Source of the DNA: Verrucomicrobiaceae bacterium
GTDB taxonomy: Bacteria > Verrucomicrobiota > Verrucomicrobiae > Verrucomicrobiales > Akkermansiaceae
Reading direction: 5' to 3'
Assembly (NCBI GenBank): GCA_003820635.1
Contig: RPOS01000078.1
Location: 1-14,013, forward strand
Length of the DNA: 14,013 nt
The position numbers were made by a program, and so were the translations under genes. Position 1 is the first letter of the stretch, and each line of letters begins with the position of its first letter. The notes under the pieces were generated by a model. The model did no database searches. It saw only the letters and a program-made list of their open reading frames with translations, and was not told the DNA's origin. Shown in pieces: positions 5,398-13,097 of the stretch.

Positions 5398-6969
5398 CTA
5401 CGCAGGCTCCTCCAGCAGGATCTTCGGGAAAACGGGCTTCGGCTTGCCTATCACATGACCTTCCGGGATCAGACCCCAGTGGAGGCCGGAGAGACCGACT
5501 TCCGTGAGGTAAGGCAAATTGAGCTGATTGCCGAGTTTCGCGGCTGCTTCCGGCAGGACGGGTGAAAGCAGCACCGCACAGTGCGCCACGCTCTCGGCGA
5601 GGTGTTGGAGCACGGTTGCCAGACGATCCTTTTTCTCCGGATCTTTGTTGAGCTCCCATGGTTTCATGCGCTCGGCATACTGGTTGCAGTGGACGACATG
5701 TTTGCCGATGGCCTCGAGGCCTTTGGAAACGTCGAACTCGTCCATCGCGGCTCGGTAGGCTTCGGTGCAATCGGCGAGCGATTGTTGTAGGGCGAGGTCC
5801 GCATCGGCGAAGGGGCCGCCGCGGGTGATGATGCCATCGGTGAAGCGCTGGCTCATGTTGAGGGCGCGGTTGCAAAGGTTGCCGAGTTCGTTGGCGAGTT
5901 CCGTGTTATTGAGCATGATCAGGCGCTCGACATCGAAGTCCGAGTCCTTGCCGGTGACGATGTCTCGCACGAGGTAGTAGCGCAGTGCCTCGACGCCGAA
6001 TTTGTCCGCGAGATCGTTGGGATCGACGATGTTGCCGAGCGACTTGCTCATTTTCTCGCCGCGGATGTTCCACCAGCCGTGGACGAGCAGGCGCGGGATG
6101 AGCTCATCCGGGAAGCCCATGGCATGGAGCATGCAGAGCCAGTAAATGCCGTGTGCGGGGACGAGGATGTCCTTGCCGATGATGTGCACCGGGCGCTCGT
6201 CGGTGGTCCAGAGCTTGGAGAAATCCGGCAGTCCCGCATCCGGCGCGGCCTTGTAGCCGGCGAAGGAAACGTAGTTGATGAGGGCATCGAACCAGACATA
6301 GGTGACGAAGTCCGTGTCGAAGGGGATTTCAATGCCCCAGCGCAGGCGCTCCTTGGGGCGGGAGATGCACAGGTCGGTGCCGGAATTGCGCTCAAGCGCG
6401 TTGAGCAGCTCGGACTTGCGGAACGCGGGGATGATGGCGTCCGGCGTGCTTTCGAGATAACTCTTCAGCCAGTCGGTTTGCTCGCTGAGTTTGAAATACC
6501 AGTTCTCCTCCTCCAGCTCGACCACCTCGCCCCACTCGGGGCCGAAGTTGCCGGCTTCATCGCGGTCGCGGTCTGATAGAAACTGCTCCTGCCGCACCGA
6601 GTAGTGGCCGGAATGGGCTTTTTTGTAGAGCTGCCCCTGGTCCTTGAGGGCGGTGAGGATGGACTGGACGCAGGCCTTGTGGCGCGGGTCGATGGTTTCC
6701 GCCCAGCCGTCGTATTGCACGCCGAGCTTTTCCCACAGGTTGAGAAACTTCTTGGTGGTGCGCTTGACGAAGGTGGCGGGGTTCACGCCTTCCTTTTCCG
6801 CGGTCTGCTGGACCTTCTGGCCGTGCTGGTCCACGCCGGTGAGGAAAAAAGCCTCGTCACCGCGCAGGCGGCGGTAGCGGATGATCACATCGGCGAGCAC
6901 CTTTTCATAAGCATGGCCGATGTGGGGCGAGCCGTTGGTGTAATCGATGGCGGTGGTGAGGTAGAACAT
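5398..6969 (-). CDS. metG: Methionyl-tRNA synthetase
   Basis: This class I synthetase attaches methionine to initiator and elongator tRNA(Met) in the cytosol. The 523-residue protein opens directly with MFYLTTAIDYTNGSPHIGHA, the usual start of the short bacterial form, with the HIGH motif at residues 16-19. The KMSKS loop is at 306-310 (RGEKMSKSLGN), and the anticodon-binding helical domain follows, with NELGNLCNRALN and MKPWELNKD segments. In the connective peptide (about 115-155, HSGHYSVRQEQFLSDRD) the cysteines that hold zinc in many MetRS proteins are absent, so it should be a zinc-free type. It also lacks the C-terminal EMAP-like tRNA-binding domain of E. coli MetRS. The frame extends upstream to 7095, but that part reads as translated palindrome DNA, so the ATG at 6969 is preferred. 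No Shine-Dalgarno sequence precedes it. Confidence 0.96.
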   Translation of the reverse strand: MFYLTTAIDYTNGSPHIGHAYEKVLADVIIRYRRLRGDEAFFLTGVDQHGQKVQQTAEKEGVNPATFVKRTTKKFLNLWEKLGVQYDGWAETIDPRHKACVQSILTALKDQGQLYKKAHSGHYSVRQEQFLSDRDRDEAGNFGPEWGEVVELEEENWYFKLSEQTDWLKSYLESTPDAIIPAFRKSELLNALERNSGTDLCISRPKERLRWGIEIPFDTDFVTYVWFDALINYVSFAGYKAAPDAGLPDFSKLWTTDERPVHIIGKDILVPAHGIYWLCMLHAMGFPDELIPRLLVHGWWNIRGEKMSKSLGNIVDPNDLADKFGVEALRYYLVRDIVTGKDSDFDVERLIMLNNTELANELGNLCNRALNMSQRFTDGIITRGGPFADADLALQQSLADCTEAYRAAMDEFDVSKGLEAIGKHVVHCNQYAERMKPWELNKDPEKKDRLATVLQHLAESVAHCAVLLSPVLPEAAAKLGNQLNLPYLTEVGLSGLHWGLIPEGHVIGKPKPVFPKILLEEPA

Positions 6970-7001
6970 GTTCGGGAAAGCGGAGATTGGGAGACTTGTA
7001 G

Positions 7002-7020
7002 CGGCGCTCTGCGAGCGTCG
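7002..7020. repeat. Palindrome in the metG leader region
   Basis: CGGCGCTC (7002-7009) pairs with GAGCGTCG (7013-7020) with one G-T wobble and a 3-nt TGC loop. It sits 33 bp upstream of the metG ATG, between metG and the S8 peptidase gene. No T-tract follows on either strand, so it is not a standard terminator. It resembles the short interspersed palindromes of verrucomicrobial spacers (from memory). Confidence 0.55.
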
Positions 7021-7116
7021 GGGCCATGGAATCGCGCATGGGCGGAGGCCGAGAAAAGCAGAGCCGCGGGCGGGGCGCAAGGCAGAGTGCTGCACGCGGG
7101 ATATTGCGCAGCCGGC

Positions 7117-10100
7117 TCAAGGTTTTTGGAAACGCAGGCGCAGGAAGCGTTTCGAGGGATCACCGCTGGTGAGTGGATCGCGCGCGCGGACGGTCTCGGG
7201 GTCGCCTTCCTCAATCACCTCCAGCGGGACGGGCGACCACGATTCCAATCCGCCGGAGGACTCAGCCACGTAGCTCACATCCGGCAGGCTGGCGGGGCGG
7301 GTGAAGATCAGCGAGAGCCCCTCGGCATCCAGGATGGGAACCAACTGCGGCGTGAACTGGCGGGGATCGGTGCCCAGCGCATACTCGCCGAGATTTTTCA
7401 AACCGTCGGAATCAGGGTCGGCGTCTTCATCTGCGAGGCCTTCGAGCCGCTCGGTTTTTGTAAAATGTTCGTATTTCCATGAGGGCAGATTGTTGCCCAA
7501 CTCGATCACGAGCGTGTCCGACGCGCTGCCCTGATAGTTGGGGTTGGTGATGGTGGCGACAACGGCGTAGCTGCCGGCATCCGCGGGTTCATCCGGCAGT
7601 CCGTCGTAAGTGACGGCACAGGCCAGGCCCGCCGGATCAGTGGTGACGCTGACGGTTTTGGAATTCCCATCGTAAGTCTGGATGAGATTGCTCAGCGTGA
7701 CGGTGGCGGCGAGTGGATTGACGGTGACGCTGGCGAAGTTTGAAAACGCGCCGCTGGTGGCCGTGATGGTGTGTGGCCCGCCGGCGGTCGTCGCCGTGAA
7801 GACGCCTGATGTGTTGATGTTACCACCGCCCGAGGCCGCCCATGTGAATGAGGATGGCTGGCTGGCCAAGGCAACGCCGAACTGGTCGCTGAGCAAAGCT
7901 GAGAACGATTGGGTTCCACCCACGGAGATGGTGGCAATCTGCGGAGTGACCGCGAGTCCGGATGCGGTTTGGACGACGCGCAGGTTGACGGAGCTGCTCA
8001 CCGCGAGTCCCTGCGCATCGCGCACCGTGACGGAGATTTCATAGTCTCCGGTGGTTTCAAAAAATGCCGCGGTGTTCTTGGCGGAGTTGCCGGCGTTCGG
8101 CGTGAAGAAAACCGGCGCGGGTCCGCTGGCGGCCCAGGTGTAGCTGAGGGAGGGTTCTCCGCCATCATCGGTGGCTGCCACGCTCAGGTTGGTGGAAGTG
8201 GTGCGGATGATCTGATAGACCGTGGTGTCGGGATCAGTCACGGTTTCGATGGACGAACTGGTGGCTGCGGTGGTGATGGCCGGCGGCTGGTTGGTGAGAT
8301 CGCCGCCGCCAATGAGCGAGATGCTGTCCACATACCAACCGGTACTGGCGGTGCTGGCGTCGGTGGCGATGATCCAGCGTATCCGCAGGGAATGGCCGGC
8401 GTATTTGGAGGTGTTGGTGAGGTTGATGATGGTTTCGATGAAACCGTTGCTGTTTCCGGACCATGCCATCTTGCCGTCGAATTCGCTGGTGGTGCCGGGC
8501 TGTCCTTTTGATTTGACGGTGGCGTTGTATCCGTTGCTGGCAAAGGCCGCGCCGGAACCGCTTGCAAGCACATCGAACCATGTTCCGCCGTCCACGGAGA
8601 ATTCGAGCCTGCCGCCGTCCTTGGTGCTTTGCAGTTCATAGCGGTGCCAGAACTTGAACTGGAGGTTGGTCGCATTGCCCGGAATGCTGATGGACGGGGA
8701 TGTGAGATAAGTCGTGGACTTCGATACCGGGCCGGGTGCGAAGTAGGACTTCGCCGGGCTGTGGCTCTGCGCCGTGGTGAGCGCCCAACTGTTAGAACCC
8801 GTGGTGACGTTCGAGGTCCATCCGGCGACCGTGGCGTCGAAGTTCTCGCTCCAGATCGCGCCGATGACGGTGAAGGCGTTGGCGAGTGTCGAGCTATCCG
8901 CGTTCGGATTGGTGGCGGTCACATTCCACGCGCCGGTGGCGGCTCCTGATAGATTCAACTGGCAGCGCAGCGTTTCCCCGATGAGTTGGACGGAGGTGGC
9001 GGTGATGTCGGCTTGCCCGGATTTGGTGAGTTTGACCACGGTATCCGCCTTCAGGCTGGTGCCGGTGATGTCCATAGTGACGGTGGAATTTGCGAGGCCG
9101 CTGGCGGGAGTGATTGAGGCAAGCGCGAGCGGTGGCGGCGGAGGCTCCTCGGCCTTGCTGCCCGAGAGGACGAGCGAGTAATTCTGCTGGCTGTTGGTGA
9201 GTGATCCGGAAAACGAGACGACGGCCTGCCAGGTGCCGGTCTGCACGGGAGAAGAAACGAGCACCTGCTCGACATTGTCGGTATTGTTCACGCCGGTGGT
9301 GGCGGTTAGATTCATCGCCGCCTGGGTCCATGTGCCGACGAAGGGCATGATGAAGGGGAAAAACTCCGCGCCGTTCGGGGCGATGAGTTTCAGGTTCAGG
9401 TTGTTGATCAGACGCGGAGAGCGCAGGTCGGAAGTGGTGGTGGCGACACCGGCGGGATCGGTCCAGCAGAGGGTGGCGCGGACGGAGGAAACTCCATCCC
9501 AGACGAAGGAATGGATGCGGGTAGTGGCGGTCGAGGATACTTGGTTTTCCGTGAGCCGCTGCTTGATCGGGTATGCCTGGTGATCGATGAGCAGGTCCGC
9601 CGCGGCTTTCACGTTCACGAGGCCCCATCCGTGTTTGTAGTCCGGTCCCGCGTTGCCACGGTCATCGGCGGTGTGGATGAGCAATGCCTTGAGAGTGCTG
9701 GCCCGCATGGCCTGGCCGGGGAAAAGCGAGCCGTATTGCTGGATCAGCAAGGATGCGGAACCGCAGGCGTTGGGCGTGGACATGCTGGTCCCGTTGTAGG
9801 TGCCGTAGGCGGTGTTGCTGCCTGCTAGGGAGGAGTAGAGACCTTCGCCGTTGGCCACCACATCGGGCTTGATGCGTCCGTCATCGGTGGGCCCCCAGGT
9901 GGAGAAATAGCTGACGTTCGCCTTGGAAACATCCCGGAGGCCGCTGGTCACCGCATCGCTGACTGAACCGATGGTGATGACGTTTTTGGAAAGGGACTCG
10001 AAACCGATGTTCTCGAATCCGCCGCGGTAGCTGCCGTCTCCGGCCGGGTGGATGGTGGGATCATAACTGACGGTGGTGGCGCTTCCGGGCGAGAGTCCGA

Positions 10101-10956
10101 CCGGATCGCCAGCCGAGGGGTTGTCGGCACGATCATTGCCGGCGCTGCGGAAGATCAGATAGTAGGGAGCTGCGTATGCCAGCGCGTCCTGATCGCGGGC
10201 GTAAGTGTTGTAGCGGCCGAAATCCGCCTCGATGGAAGTGGCAGAGGTGCCATCTCCCCACCATTCCCAGAGCCGGGAAGGGGTGCCAAGGTAGTTCCAG
10301 CCGCTGATGTAGCCGTAGCTGTGGTTGGAAAGGTAGATGGCACCCGGTGCACCGGCAGACGCGGCTCCACGGGAAGCCATTTCGGATGAGTCGCTGTTCC
10401 AGTCGTAGGAATTGACGACGGCGGAGCTTGCCATGCCGCGGGCCGAGGCGACGACGCCGGTGGCGATGAGCGTGCCGCTGACATGCGTGGCATGATTATC
10501 GGCCGCCGCTCCATCCATGACGGTCACGCGGCCGCCGAATTCCTGATGAGTGGCACGGGCGGAACCGCCGTCCCAGAGACCGATCGTGATGCCGGAGCCG
10601 CTGAGCGAGTAGGGAGAAACCCTAAGCAGATCGGCCCCGGTGGAAATGGCGGCGTTGGCATTGTGAGTGGTGAAATAGACCGGTTGGTCGCCGTCGAAGT
10701 CGGCGATCTCCTGGACGCGGCCGTTGGGCAGTTCCGTGCGCCATGGCAGGCCGCGGGCGAGTGCCATGGCGCGGGCATTCTCACGGCGTTTGTTCTCGAT
10801 TTCCGCCATGCGGGCCACCACCCGGGCGCGGTCTGCGGGGCGGGAAAGTTGCACCGCGGGATCCGCCAGCAGATCGGCGAGGGTTTCCTGCGCGTAAACC
10901 GGACCTGCGAGCAGAAGGGTATAAAGGACGGTGAAGACGGGCTTTGCAAGGCGCAT
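7117..10956 (-). CDS. Large secreted S8 (subtilisin-family) serine peptidase, Kp43-like, multidomain
   Basis: This 1279-residue exported endopeptidase has a signal peptide (MRLAKPVFTVLYTLLLAGPVYA, likely cut before QET) and a short helical propeptide region to about 90. The S8 catalytic domain spans about 110-460: Asp129 in GLWDGG, His155 in NHATHVSGT, the oxyanion Asn274 in SAGND and nucleophile Ser391 in NGTSMSTP. A beta-sandwich as in Kp43-type subtilases follows (about 475-600), then a PPPPP linker (605-609), an IPT/Ig-like domain (610-698), a MAM- or jelly-roll-like domain (700-885, ending GWYVDSISL), PKD/Ig-like and Big-like repeats (890-1080), an MBG-like domain (1083-1152), and a C-terminal part with a DPDSDGLKNLGEYALGTDP calcium-type segment (1180-1198) and a final beta-rich stretch ending FLRLRF. 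Such tails are common on verrucomicrobial surface proteins and may act in sorting. The ATG at 10956 gives the signal peptide directly. A promoter candidate ends 9 bp before it. Confidence 0.92.
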   Translation of the reverse strand: MRLAKPVFTVLYTLLLAGPVYAQETLADLLADPAVQLSRPADRARVVARMAEIENKRRENARAMALARGLPWRTELPNGRVQEIADFDGDQPVYFTTHNANAAISTGADLLRVSPYSLSGSGITIGLWDGGSARATHQEFGGRVTVMDGAAADNHATHVSGTLIATGVVASARGMASSAVVNSYDWNSDSSEMASRGAASAGAPGAIYLSNHSYGYISGWNYLGTPSRLWEWWGDGTSATSIEADFGRYNTYARDQDALAYAAPYYLIFRSAGNDRADNPSAGDPVGLSPGSATTVSYDPTIHPAGDGSYRGGFENIGFESLSKNVITIGSVSDAVTSGLRDVSKANVSYFSTWGPTDDGRIKPDVVANGEGLYSSLAGSNTAYGTYNGTSMSTPNACGSASLLIQQYGSLFPGQAMRASTLKALLIHTADDRGNAGPDYKHGWGLVNVKAAADLLIDHQAYPIKQRLTENQVSSTATTRIHSFVWDGVSSVRATLCWTDPAGVATTTSDLRSPRLINNLNLKLIAPNGAEFFPFIMPFVGTWTQAAMNLTATTGVNNTDNVEQVLVSSPVQTGTWQAVVSFSGSLTNSQQNYSLVLSGSKAEEPPPPPLALASITPASGLANSTVTMDITGTSLKADTVVKLTKSGQADITATSVQLIGETLRCQLNLSGAATGAWNVTATNPNADSSTLANAFTVIGAIWSENFDATVAGWTSNVTTGSNSWALTTAQSHSPAKSYFAPGPVSKSTTYLTSPSISIPGNATNLQFKFWHRYELQSTKDGGRLEFSVDGGTWFDVLASGSGAAFASNGYNATVKSKGQPGTTSEFDGKMAWSGNSNGFIETIINLTNTSKYAGHSLRIRWIIATDASTASTGWYVDSISLIGGGDLTNQPPAITTAATSSSIETVTDPDTTVYQIIRTTSTNLSVAATDDGGEPSLSYTWAASGPAPVFFTPNAGNSAKNTAAFFETTGDYEISVTVRDAQGLAVSSSVNLRVVQTASGLAVTPQIATISVGGTQSFSALLSDQFGVALASQPSSFTWAASGGGNINTSGVFTATTAGGPHTITATSGAFSNFASVTVNPLAATVTLSNLIQTYDGNSKTVSVTTDPAGLACAVTYDGLPDEPADAGSYAVVATITNPNYQGSASDTLVIELGNNLPSWKYEHFTKTERLEGLADEDADPDSDGLKNLGEYALGTDPRQFTPQLVPILDAEGLSLIFTRPASLPDVSYVAESSGGLESWSPVPLEVIEEGDPETVRARDPLTSGDPSKRFLRLRFQKP

Positions 10957-10965
10957 GAGGTGGGG

Positions 10966-10993
10966 AAAATAGTGCCCGGTAGCCTGAAATCAA
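10966..10993 (-). promoter_or_regulatory. Candidate promoter of the S8 peptidase gene
   Basis: On the minus strand TTGATT (10993-10988) is followed after 16 bp by TATTTT (10971-10966). The -10 box ends 9 bp before the ATG, so transcription would begin 1-3 bases before or at the start codon. Boxes match sigma-70 consensus at 4 of 6 positions each; this is a reading by eye. Confidence 0.35.
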
Positions 10994-11012
10994 GCCTGCG
11001 GGTGCGGCAGTG

Positions 11013-11125
11013 GCATCCGCTGGCTGCGGGTCAGGGCGAATGGGGTTTCTCAGCCGCGCTTTGGTCCGGCAAGCCGGCGCTCGATATCGCGCAGGACCGG
11101 GCGCGAGTTGAGCATCAGCGGATGC
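11013..11125. repeat. Pair of 10-bp inverted repeats flanking ~93 bp in the HIT/S8 spacer
   Basis: GCATCCGCTG at 11013-11022 is exactly the reverse complement of CAGCGGATGC at 11116-11125. The pair frames the spacer between the HIT gene end and the S8 gene start. The rest of the 185-bp spacer shows no gene. It may be a long-looped structure or chance. Confidence 0.3.
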
Positions 11126-11141
11126 AAGAGCACCGGAAAAA

Positions 11142-11489
11142 TCAGCCGGGTGGCCAGTGGAGCTTGCGGCCGCCGAGCAGGTGGACGTGCAAATGCGGCA
11201 CGGCCTCGCCGCCGTCCGGGCCGTTGTTGATGACGAGGCGGTAGCCGCTCTCCGCGATGCCCTCCTTGCGGGCGATTTCCGCGGCAATGAGCAGCAGGTG
11301 GCCGAGCACCGTTTCATCAGCCGCCTCCGCCAGCCCTACGCGGGGGATCGGTTTGTTAGGGACGACGAGCACATGCACCGGCGCCTGCGGGGAAATGTCC
11401 CGGAATGCGAGGCAGAGCTCATCGCGGTGCAAGATGGCCGCCGGGATCTCACCGTCGCGGATTTTTTCAAAGAGGGTCTTGGTGGTCAT
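11142..11489 (-). CDS. HIT-family (HinT-like) nucleotide hydrolase
   Basis: The 115-residue protein is a histidine-triad member of the HINT branch, cytosolic enzymes that hydrolyse AMP-lysine and other adenosine phosphoramidates or aminoacyl-adenylates. The N-terminus TLFEKIRDGEIPA, the central FRDISPQAPVHVLVVP, the NNGPDGGEAVPHLHVHLLGG segment with the triad His99, His101 and His103, and the WPPG C-terminus are all diagnostic. Length is as usual for HINT proteins. The frame extends to 11534, but ATG at 11489 matches the family start. It lies 54 bp after the M32 peptidase gene and probably has its own promoter inside that gap. It could also be written through from the M32 gene. Confidence 0.93.
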   Translation of the reverse strand: MTTKTLFEKIRDGEIPAAILHRDELCLAFRDISPQAPVHVLVVPNKPIPRVGLAEAADETVLGHLLLIAAEIARKEGIAESGYRLVINNGPDGGEAVPHLHVHLLGGRKLHWPPG

Positions 11490-11519
11490 GGTTTTCGGAA
11501 AAATGGCGTGGGTTTCAAT

Positions 11520-11547
11520 TTTATCCCGGCGCATGGGCGGCTGTCAG
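11520..11547 (-). promoter_or_regulatory. Candidate promoter of the HIT gene
   Basis: On the minus strand CTGACA (11547-11542) and GATAAA (11525-11520) are 16 bp apart, matching the sigma-70 consensus at 5 and 4 of 6 positions. The -35 box overlaps the stop of the M32 gene, and the leader would be about 24 nt. Confidence 0.35.
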
Positions 11548-13007
11548 AGATAACGTTGCTTCAGGTGGGCGAGGTAGTCCGCGGTGGATGGGCGCTTGCC
11601 GGTGGCTTGTTTCATGAGATCCGCAGGATCGAGCGTCGCACCGTGGGCGTGGATGTTTTCGCGCAGCCAAGCCAGGAGCGGCGCGTGGTCGGCGGCATCC
11701 GTGGCGGCGGCTATGGCCGGGTCTTTCAGCGCGGCGGCGAAGAGCTGGGCGGCGTTGATGTTGCCGAGCGTGTAGGTGGCGAAATAGCCGAGCCCGCCCA
11801 TCGACCAATGGATGTCCTGCAGGCAGCCCATGGCATCGTTCTGCGGAGTGAAGCCGAAGAGTTCGCGAAAACTTTCATTCCACGCGGCGGGCACGTCGGT
11901 CACGGCCAGTTCGCCATTGAGCATCCGCCGCTCCAGCCCGAAGCGGAGGATGATGTGCAGGTCATAGGTGGCCTCGTCCGACTCCACCCGGATGGGGGTG
12001 AACTCCGCGCGCTGGAGGCAGGCGATGAAGTCATCCAAGGGGAACTCCGCGAGTTGCGGGAAAATTTCCCCCGCCACCGGATACCAGCGGTTCCAGAACG
12101 CGCGCGAGCGGCCGACATGGTTTTCCCACAAGCGGCTCTGCGATTCGTGGATGCCCAGCGAGACCGCCGTGCCGGAGGGCAGGCCGAAATCATCGACCGG
12201 CAGGCCCTGCTCATAGAGCCCGTGGCCGGCCTCGTGCAGCACGCCGAAGAGCGAGGAGGTGAAATCATTCTCATCATAGCGCGTGGTGAGCCGCACGTCG
12301 CGCGGGCCGAGCGTGGTGCAGAACGGGTGGGCGGTGGTGTCGATGCGGCCGGCCTGGAAATCGTAGCCAATGGCCTCGGCCACCTGCGCGTTGAGGCATT
12401 GCTGCGCCCCGATGGGATAGGGCCCTGGCGGCAGCTGGGCGGCGCGTGCGGCGGATTTTGCCACGGCCATGGCGGCAATTTCGCGCAGCGCGGGCTTCAT
12501 GACATCGAACAATTCCGCCACGGCGGCGGTGGAGGTGCGGCGTTCATAGCCTTCCAGCAGGGCGTCGTAGGGCTCGCCGGGGTAACCCCAGAGCTCGGCC
12601 TTTTCACGGGCAATGCCTAACAACTTTTCCAGATGCGGGGCGAAAGTGGCGAATTCCGCGTGTTTGCGGGCATCCGCCCACGCGCGCTTGGCCAGCGAAA
12701 CGGCGGCGGACTCGCGGGCGACGAGCTCTACGGGCAGCTTGGCGGCCCGGTCGAAGTCCCGGCGCAACTCGCGCAGATTGGCCGTGTGTTTCGGATCCTT
12801 GCCGGAGTCGGCGGTCTCGGCGGCTTCGAGGTCGCGCTTCCAGTCGGCGGAGGTGGCAAGCTCGTGGGCGCGCGAGGAAAGCCAGGCTATCTGCAACGCC
12901 CGGTGGCTGGTGGCGGCGGGCGGCAGGTAGGTTTCCTGATCCCAGCCCACCACTGAGGCGGTGGAGTGGATCACGGACAACTCGCGGGCTCTTTCAAAGA
13001 TCGGCAT
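11544..13007 (-). CDS. Metallocarboxypeptidase of family M32 (Taq carboxypeptidase type)
   Basis: M32 enzymes are cytosolic zinc carboxypeptidases that trim residues from the C-terminus of peptides. The 487-residue protein has the N-terminal GWDQETYLPP pattern, the HPFCTTLGPRDVRLTTRY segment that shapes the active site, the zinc motif HEAGH at 258-262, the third ligand Glu288 in GIHESQSRLWEN (30 residues after the first His, as in the family), and the C-terminal HWSMGGLGYFATYTLGNI block. No signal peptide is present. It is a little shorter at the N-terminus than the ~500-residue homologues, and no better upstream start exists because the frame is stopped close by. It is divergent from trmD across 90 bp and is followed by the HIT gene after 54 bp. 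A small hairpin (13017-13034) sits 10 bp before its ATG. Confidence 0.95.
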   Translation of the reverse strand: MPIFERARELSVIHSTASVVGWDQETYLPPAATSHRALQIAWLSSRAHELATSADWKRDLEAAETADSGKDPKHTANLRELRRDFDRAAKLPVELVARESAAVSLAKRAWADARKHAEFATFAPHLEKLLGIAREKAELWGYPGEPYDALLEGYERRTSTAAVAELFDVMKPALREIAAMAVAKSAARAAQLPPGPYPIGAQQCLNAQVAEAIGYDFQAGRIDTTAHPFCTTLGPRDVRLTTRYDENDFTSSLFGVLHEAGHGLYEQGLPVDDFGLPSGTAVSLGIHESQSRLWENHVGRSRAFWNRWYPVAGEIFPQLAEFPLDDFIACLQRAEFTPIRVESDEATYDLHIILRFGLERRMLNGELAVTDVPAAWNESFRELFGFTPQNDAMGCLQDIHWSMGGLGYFATYTLGNINAAQLFAAALKDPAIAAATDAADHAPLLAWLRENIHAHGATLDPADLMKQATGKRPSTADYLAHLKQRYL

Positions 13008-13016
13008 GTTCGGGTT

Positions 13017-13034
13017 CTGGCGGAAAATCGCCAG
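13017..13034. repeat. Perfect hairpin upstream of the M32 gene start
   Basis: CTGGCG (13017-13022) and CGCCAG (13029-13034) form a 6-bp stem with a 6-nt loop in the divergent spacer, 10 bp before the M32 ATG. It may be an operator half-site pair or leader structure; nothing proves a role. Confidence 0.4.
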
Positions 13035-13063
13035 CGGTCAAAGCCGTAATTTCAGGATCGAAG

Positions 13064-13091
13064 TTGGCAAGCCGTCCGCCTCCGGTAGAGT
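13064..13091 (+). promoter_or_regulatory. Candidate promoter of trmD
   Basis: TTGGCA (13064-13069) and TAGAGT (13086-13091) are 16 bp apart, matching the sigma-70 consensus at 5 and 4 of 6 positions. The -10 box ends 6 bp before the trmD ATG, so the expected start point falls at or next to the A of ATG, predicting a leaderless transcript. Confidence 0.4.
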
Positions 13092-13097
13092 GCCGCC

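Noticed and set aside
5342..5875. N-terminal extension of the TPR gene into metG
   Set aside because: It is a shadow of metG in another frame; the signal peptide begins at 5341.
6604..7482. A 292-codon plus-strand frame across the metG/S8 junction
   Set aside because: It spans two minus-strand genes and the palindrome between them and has no recognisable domain.
11157..12620. A 487-codon open frame on the plus strand, antisense to the M32 peptidase gene
   Set aside because: It is a shadow of GC-rich codon use on the other strand. The M32 frame has all catalytic motifs, and the antisense product shows no recognisable motif.
6970..13020. Shared CCCGAACATG at the metG and M32 starts as a translation signal
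   Set aside because: Only two of eight starts carry it, so chance is as good an explanation.
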